DNA from: Nemertoderma westbladi
Taxonomy: Eukaryota; Xenacoelomorpha; Nemertodermatida; Nemertodermatidae
Direction: 5' to 3'
DNA length: 50,596 bases
NCBI GenBank assembly: GCA_032718475.1
Contig: JAUCBJ010007695.1
Coordinates: 1-50,596 of the forward strand
Made by a program: the position numbers and the translations under genes. The notes under the pieces are model-generated. The model had not been told where the DNA came from, ran no database searches, and saw only the letters and a list, made by a program, of their open reading frames with translations. Shown here in pieces: positions 43,747 through 50,596 of this stretch (its first letter is position 1; each line of letters begins with the position of its first letter).

Positions 43747-46700
43747 TAGTAACATGAAAAAACGCCGCTTATAGCCTAAAAACACTACGATGTATTATAT
43801 TCGAATATAGTTAAATAACTCTGGAAGCCCTGTGTTTTCTGAGTTGTAACACTGTGTACAAATTGGGAATAGTAACCCCAATTGTCTCACACTTTCTCAA
43901 GTCACTGGCACTGTCTCCTCGAAAGTTATAACCTTTTAACTGGTTCTGTAGGTAGTAACATGAAAAAACGCCGCTTATAGCCTAAAAACACTACGACGTA
44001 TTATATTCGAATATAGTTAAATAACTCTGGAAGCCCTGTGTTTTCTGAGTTGTAACACTGTGTACAAATTGGGAATAGTAACCCCAATTGTCTCACACTT
44101 TCTCAAGTCACTGGCACTGTCTCCTCGAAAGTTATAACCTTTTAACTGGTTCTGTAGGAAGTAACATGAAAAAACGCCGCTTATAGCCTAAAAACACACT
44201 CCGACGTATTATAATCGTATGTAGTTGAATAACTCTGGAAGCCCTGTGTTTTCTGAGTTGTAACACTGTTTACAAGTTGGGAATAGTAACCCCAATTGTC
44301 TCACACTTTCTCAAGTCACTGGCACTGTCTCCTCGAAAGTTATAACCTTTTAACTGGTTCTGTAGGAAGTAACATGAAAAAACGCCGCTTATAGCCTAAA
44401 AACACACTCCGACGTATTATAATCGTATGTAGTTGAATAACTCTGGAAGCCCTGTGTTTTCTGAGTTGTAACACTGTTTACAAGTTGGGAATAGTAACCC
44501 CAATTGTCTCACACTTTCTCAAGTCACTGGCACTGTCTCCTCGAAAGTTATAACCTTTTAACTGGTTCTGTAGGTAGTAACATGAAAAAACGCCGCTTAT
44601 AGCCTAAAAACACACTACGACGTAATATATTCGAATATAGTTAAATAACTCTGGAAGCCCTGCGTTTTCTGAGTTGTAACACTGTGTACAAATTGGGAAT
44701 AGTAACCCCAATTGTCTCACACTTTCTCAAGTCACTGGCACTGTCTCGTCGAAAGTTATAACCTTTTAACTGGTTCTGTAGGAAGTAACATGAAAAAACG
44801 CCGCTTATAGCCTAAAAACAGACTACGACGTATTATATTCGAATATAGTTAAATAACTCTGGAAGCCCTGTGTTTTCTGAGTTGTAACACTGTGTACAAA
44901 TTGGGAATAGTAACCCCAATTGTCTCACACTTTCTCAAGTCACTGGCACTGTCTCCTCGAAAGTTATAACCTTTTAACTGGTTCTGTAGGAAGTAACATG
45001 AAAAAACGCCGCTTATAGCCTAAAAACACACTACGACGTATTATATTCGAATATAGTTAAATAACTCTGGAAGCCCTGTGTTTTCTGAGTTGTAACACTG
45101 TGTACAAATTGGGAATAGTAACCCCAATTGTCTCACACTTTCTCAAGTCACTGGCACTGTCTCCTCGAAAGTTATAACCTTTTAACTGGTTCTGTAGGAA
45201 GTAACATGAAAAAACGCCGCTTATAGCCTAAAAACATACTACGACGTATTATATTCGAATATAGTTAAATAACTCTGGAAGCCCTGTGTTTTCTGAGTTG
45301 TAACACTGTGTACAAATTGGGAATAGTAACCCCAATTGTCTCACACTTTCTCAAGTCACTGGCTCTGTCTCCTCGAAAGTTATAACCTTTTAACTGGTTC
45401 TGTAGGAAGTAACATGAAAAAACGCCGCTATAGCCTAAAAACACACTACGACGTATTATATTCGAATATAGTTAAATAACTCTGGAAGCCCTGTGTTTTC
45501 TGAGTTGTAACACTGTGTACAAATTGGGAATAGTAACCCCAATTGTCTCACACTTTCTCAAGTCACTGGCACTGTCTCCTCGAAAGTTATAACCTTTTAA
45601 TTGGTTCTGTAGGAAGTAACATGAAAAAACGCCGCTTATAGCCTAAAAACACACTACGACGTATTATATTCGAATATAGTTAAATAACTCTGGAAGCCCT
45701 GTGTTATCTGAGTTGTAACACTGTGTACAAATTGGGAATAGTAACCCCAATTGTCTCACACTTTCTCAAGTCACTGGCACTGTCTCCTCGAAAGTTATAA
45801 CCTTTTAACTGGTTCTGTAGGAAGTAACATGAAAAAACGCCGCTTATAGCCTAAAAACACACTACGACGTATTATATTCGAATATAGTTAAATAACTCTG
45901 GAAGCCCTGTGTTTTCTGAGTTGTAACACTGTACAAATTGGGAATAGTAACCCCAATTGTCTCACACTTTCTCAAGTCACTGGCACTGTCTCCTCGAAAG
46001 TTATAACCTTTTAACTGGTTCTGTAGGTAGTAACATGAAAAAACGCCGCTTATAGCCTAAAAACACTACGACGTATTATATTCGAATATAGTTAAATAAC
46101 TCTGGAAGCCCTGTGTTTTCTGAGTTGTAACACTGTACAAATTGGGAATAGTAACCCCAATTGTCTCACACTTTCTCAAGTCACTGGCACTGTCTCCTCG
46201 AAAGTTATAACCTTTTAACTGGTTCTGTAGGTAGTAACATGAAAAAACGCCGCTTATAGCCTAAAAACACTACGACGTATTATATTCGAATATAGTTAAA
46301 TAACTCTGGAAGCCCTGTGTTTTCTGAGTTGTAACACTGTGTACAAATTGGGAATAGTAACCCCAATTGTCTCACACTTTCTCAAGTCACTGGCACTGTC
46401 TCCTCGAAAGTTATAACCTTTTAACTGGTTCTGTAGGTAGTAACATGAAAAAACGCCGCTTATAGCCTAAAAACACTACGACGTATTATATTCGAATATA
46501 GTTAAATAACTCTGGAAGCCCTGTGTTTTCTGAGTTGTAACACTGTGTACAAATTGGGAATAGTAACCCCAATTGTCTCACACTTTCTCAAGTCACTGGC
46601 ACTGTCTCCTCGAAAGTTATAACCTTTTAACTGGTTCTGTAGGAAGTAACATGAAAAAACGCCGCTTATAGCCTAAAAACACACTACGACGTATTATATT

Positions 46701-49700
46701 CGAATATAGTTAAATAACTCTGGAAGCCCTGTGTTTTCTGAGTTGTAACACTGTGTACAAATTGGGAATAGTAACCCCAATTGTCTCACACTTTCTCAAG
46801 TCACTGGCACTGTCTCCTCGAAAGTTATAACCTTTTAACTGGTTCTGTAGGTAGTAACATGAAAAAACGCCGCTTATAGCCTAAAAACACACTACGACGT
46901 AATATATTCGAATATAGTTAAATAACTCTGGAAGCCCTGCGTTTTCTGAGTTGTAACACAGTGTACAAATTGGGAATAGTAACCCCAATTGTCTCACACT
47001 TTCTCAAGTCACTGGCACTGTCTCGTCGAAAGTTATAACCTTTTAACTTCTGTAGGTAGTAACATGAAAAAACGCCGCTTATAGCCTAAAAACACACTAC
47101 GACGTATTATATTCGAATATAGTTAAATAACTCTGGAAGCCCTGTGTTTTCTGAGTTGTAACACTGTGTACAAATTGGGAATAGTAACCCCAATTGTCTC
47201 ACACTTTCTCAAGTCACTGGCACTGTCTCGTCGAAAGTTATAACCTTTTAACTGGTTCTGTAGGAAGTAACATGAAAAAACGCCGCTTATAGCCTAAAAA
47301 CACACTACGACGTATTATATTCGAATATAGTTAAATAACTCTGGAAGCCCGGGGTTTTCTGAGTTGTAACACTGTATACAAATTGGGAATAGTAACCCCA
47401 ATTGTCTCACACTTTCTCAAGTCACTGGCACTGTCTCCTCGAAAGTTATAACCTTTTAACTGGTTCTGTAGGTAGTAACATGAAAAAACGCCGCTTATAG
47501 CCTAAAAACACACTACGACGTAATATATTCGAATATAGTTAAATAACTCAGGAAGCCCTGCGTTTTCTGAGTTGTAACACTGTGTACAAATTGGGAATAG
47601 TAACCCCAATTGTCTCACACTTTCTCAAGTCACTGGCACTGTCTCGTCGAAAGTTATAACCTTTTAACTGGTTCTGTAGGAAGTAACATGAAAAAACGCC
47701 GCTTATAGCCTAAAAACACACTACGACGTATTATATTCGAATATAGTTAAATAACTCTGGAAGCCCTGTGTTTTCTGAGTTGTAACACTGTGTACAAATT
47801 GGGAATAGTAACCCCAATTGTCTCACACTTTCTCAAGTCACTGGCACTGTCTCCTCGAAAGTTATAACCTTTTAACTGGTTCTGTAGGAAGTAACATGAA
47901 AAAACGCCGCTTATAGCCTAAAAACACACTACGACGTATTATATTCGAATATAGTTAAATAACTCTGGAAGCCCGGGGTTTTCTGAGTTGTAACACTGTA
48001 TACAGATTGGGAATAGTAACCCCAATTGTCTCACACTTTCTCAAGTCACTGGCACTGTCTCCTCGAAAGTTATAACCTTTTAACTGGTTCTGTAGGAAGT
48101 AACATGAAAAAACGCCGCTTATAGCCTAAAAACACACTACGACGTATTATATTCGAATATAGTTAAATAACTCTGGAAGCCCGGGGTTTTCTGAGTTGTA
48201 ACACTGTATACAAATTGGGAATAGTAACCCCAATTGTCTCACACTTTCTCAAGTCACTGGAACTGTCTCCTCGAAAGTTATAACCTTTTAACTGGTTCTG
48301 TAGGTAGTAACATGAAAAAACGCCGCTTATAGCCTAAAAACACTACGACGTATTATATTCGAATATAGTTAAATAACTCTGGAAGCCCTGTGTTTTCTGA
48401 GTTGTAACACTGTGTACAAATTGGAAATAGTAACCCCAATTGTCTCACACTTTCTCAAGTCACTGGCACTGTCTCGTCGAAAGTTATAACCTTTTAACTG
48501 GTTCTGTAGGAAGTAACATGAAAAAACGCCGCTTATAGCCTAAAAACACACTACGACGTATTATATTCGAATATAGTTAAATAACTCTGGAAGCCCGGGG
48601 TTTTCTGAGTTGTAACACTGTATACAAATTGGGAATAGTAACCCCAATTGTCTCACACTTTCTCAAGTCACTGGCACTGTCTCCTCGAAAGTTATAACCT
48701 TTTAACTGGTTCTGTAGGTAGTAACATGAAAAAACGCCGCTTATAGCCTAAAAACACACTACGACGTAATATATTCGAATATAGTTAAATAACTCAGGAA
48801 GCCCTGCGTTTTCTGAGTTGTAACACTGTGTACAAATTGGGAATAGTAACCCCAATTGTCTCACACTTTCTCAAGTCACTGGCACTGTCTCGTCGAAAGT
48901 TATAACCTTTTAACTGGTTCTGTAGGAAGTAACATGAAAAAACGCCGCTTATAGCCTAAAAACACACTACGACGTATTATATTCGAATATAGTTAAATAA
49001 CTCTGGAAGCCCTGTGTTTTCTGAGTTGTAACACTGTGTACAAATTGGGAATAGTAACCCCAATTGTCTCACACTTTCTCAAGTCACTGGCACTGTCTCC
49101 TCGAAAGTTATAACCTTTTAACTGGTTCTGTAGGAAGTAACATGAAAAAACGCCGCTTATAGCCTAAAAACACACTACGACGTATTATATTCGAATATAG
49201 TTAAATAACTCTGGAAGCCCGGGGTTTTCTGAGTTGTAACACTGTATACAAATTGGGAATAGTAACCCCAATTGTCTCACACTTTCTCAAGTCACTGGCA
49301 CTGTCTCCTCGAAAGTTATAACCTTTTAACTGGTTCTGTAGGAAGTAACATGAAAAAACGCCGCTTATAGCCTAAAAACACACTACGACGTATTATATTC
49401 GAATATAGTTAAATAACTCTGGAAGCCCGGGGTTTTCTGAGTTGTAACACTGTATACAAATTGGGAATAGTAACCCCAATTGTCTCACACTTTCTCAAGT
49501 CACTGGGACTGTCTCCTCGAAAGTTATAACCTTTTAACTGGTTCTGTAGGTAGTAACATGAAAAAACGCCGCTTATAGCCTAAAAACACACTACGACGTA
49601 ATATATTCGAATATAGTTAAATAACTCTGGAAGCCCTGCGTTTTCTGAGTTGTAACACTGTGTACAAATTGGGAATAGTAACCCCAATTGTCTCACACTT

Positions 49701-50596
49701 TCTCAAGTCACTGGCACTGTCTCGTCGAAAGTTATAACCTTTTAACTGGTTCTGTAGGAAGTAACATGAAAAAACGCCGCTTATAGCCTAAAAACACACT
49801 ACGACGTATTATATTCGAATATAGTTAAATAACTCTGGAAGCCCTGTGTTTTCTGAGTTGTAACACTGTGTACAAATTGGGAATAGTAACCCCAATTGTC
49901 TCACACTTTCTCAAGTCACTGGCACTGTCTCCTCGAAAGTTATAACCTTTTAACTGGTTCTGTGGGAAGTAACATGAAAAAACGCCGCTTATAGCCTAAA
50001 AACACACTACGACGTATTATATTCGAATATAGTTAAATAACTCTGGAAGCCCTGTGTTTTCTGAGTTGTAACACTGTGTACAAATTGGGAATAGTAACCC
50101 CAATTGTCTCACACTTTCTCAAGTCACTGGCACTGTCTCCTCGAAAGTTATAACCTTTTAACTGGTTCTGTAGGAAGTAACATGAAAAAACGCCGCTTAT
50201 AGCCTAAAAACACACTACGACGTATTATATTCGAATATAGTTAAATAACTCTGGAAGCCCTGTGTTTTCTGAGTTGTAACACTGTGTACAAATTGGGAAT
50301 AGTAACCCCAATTGTCTCACACTTTCTCAAGTCACTGGCACTGTCTCCTCGAAAGTTATAACCTTTTAACTGGTTCTGTAGGAAGTAACATGAAAAAACG
50401 CCGCTTATAGCCTAAAAACACACTACGACGTATTATATTCGAATATAGTTAAATAACTCTGGAAGCCCTGTGTTTTCTGAGTTGTAACACTGTGTACAAA
50501 TTGGGAATAGTAACCCCAATTGTCTCACACTTTCTCAAGTCACTGGCACTGTCTCCTCGAAAGTTATAACCTTTTAACTGGTTCTGGAGGAAGTAA
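43747..50596 (+). repeat. 206-208-bp satellite array, about 33 units, continuing past the window
   Basis: Unit landmarks are GTAACATGAAAAAACGCCGC, TATATTCGAATATA (a 14-bp perfect palindrome), GGAAGCCCTGTGTTTTCTGA, AATTGGGAATAGTAACCCCAATT-like hairpin arms (AATTGGG/CCCAATT) and CTGGTTCTGTAG. AACATG recurs at 43751, 43957, 44163, 44371 and 44579. Period variation comes from ACACTACG versus ACACACTACG. Variants include GTAATATATTCG with CTGCG and CTCGTCG, and CCCGGGGTTTTC with TGTATAC. These variants recur with a 6-unit, 1246-bp higher-order period (47480 versus 48726). No coding capacity. Confidence 0.97.

Overview
The window is animal nuclear DNA, lying inside the 3' half of a COPB2 gene (beta'-COP, the COPI coatomer beta-prime subunit) on the + strand. 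Five coding segments can be placed: the last 9 nt of an exon at 1-9, then exons at 552-768, 12378-12545, 13615-13848 and 40076-40471 (terminal, with stop). The segments splice into a continuous reading frame that follows the known C-terminal region of animal COPB2 and ends in an acidic tail. Intron-rich structure, RTE-like non-LTR retrotransposons, a Ty3/Gypsy LTR element and bivalve/gastropod-style repeats suggest a lophotrochozoan, probably a mollusc. That last step is an inference from general pattern, not a search.

The exons total about 1 kb; almost everything else is repeat. The 11.6-kb intron between the second and third segments carries an element of about 11.4 kb (826-12234). Three nested inverted-repeat pairs bound it. 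Inside are a 52-bp repeat cluster, a 56-bp tandem array of nested palindromes, a frameshifted transposase-like gene and a roughly 8.2-kb array of a 12-bp unit (GTAGAGGACTGT, about 684 copies).

The last intron (13849-40075, 26.2 kb) holds a 5'-truncated RTE-like LINE split by a nested Gypsy element, then a 51-bp minisatellite in two blocks (21993-24807 and 28566-40075, about 280 units). A second, intact LINE copy (24808-28565) separates the blocks. Every typical 51-bp unit carries a branch-site-like CTGAT, a T-rich tract, TTCTTACAG and the first bases of the terminal exon (GTTTCC). The array is therefore a tandem amplification of the gene's own last 3' splice site. Because 51 is divisible by 3 and the intron is phase 0, the frame runs open from 28526 through the array into the genuine terminal exon. 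This is the most unusual thing in the window.

Downstream of COPB2 are about 2.4 kb of AT-rich sequence with short inverted CCTGTAATG/TTGTCC motifs, a decayed LINE fragment (42836-43746), and a 206-208-bp satellite (43747 to the window end, about 33 units) that starts abruptly inside the LINE fragment. No tRNA, rRNA or CRISPR array was seen. Unit counts are length divided by period, not individual counts.
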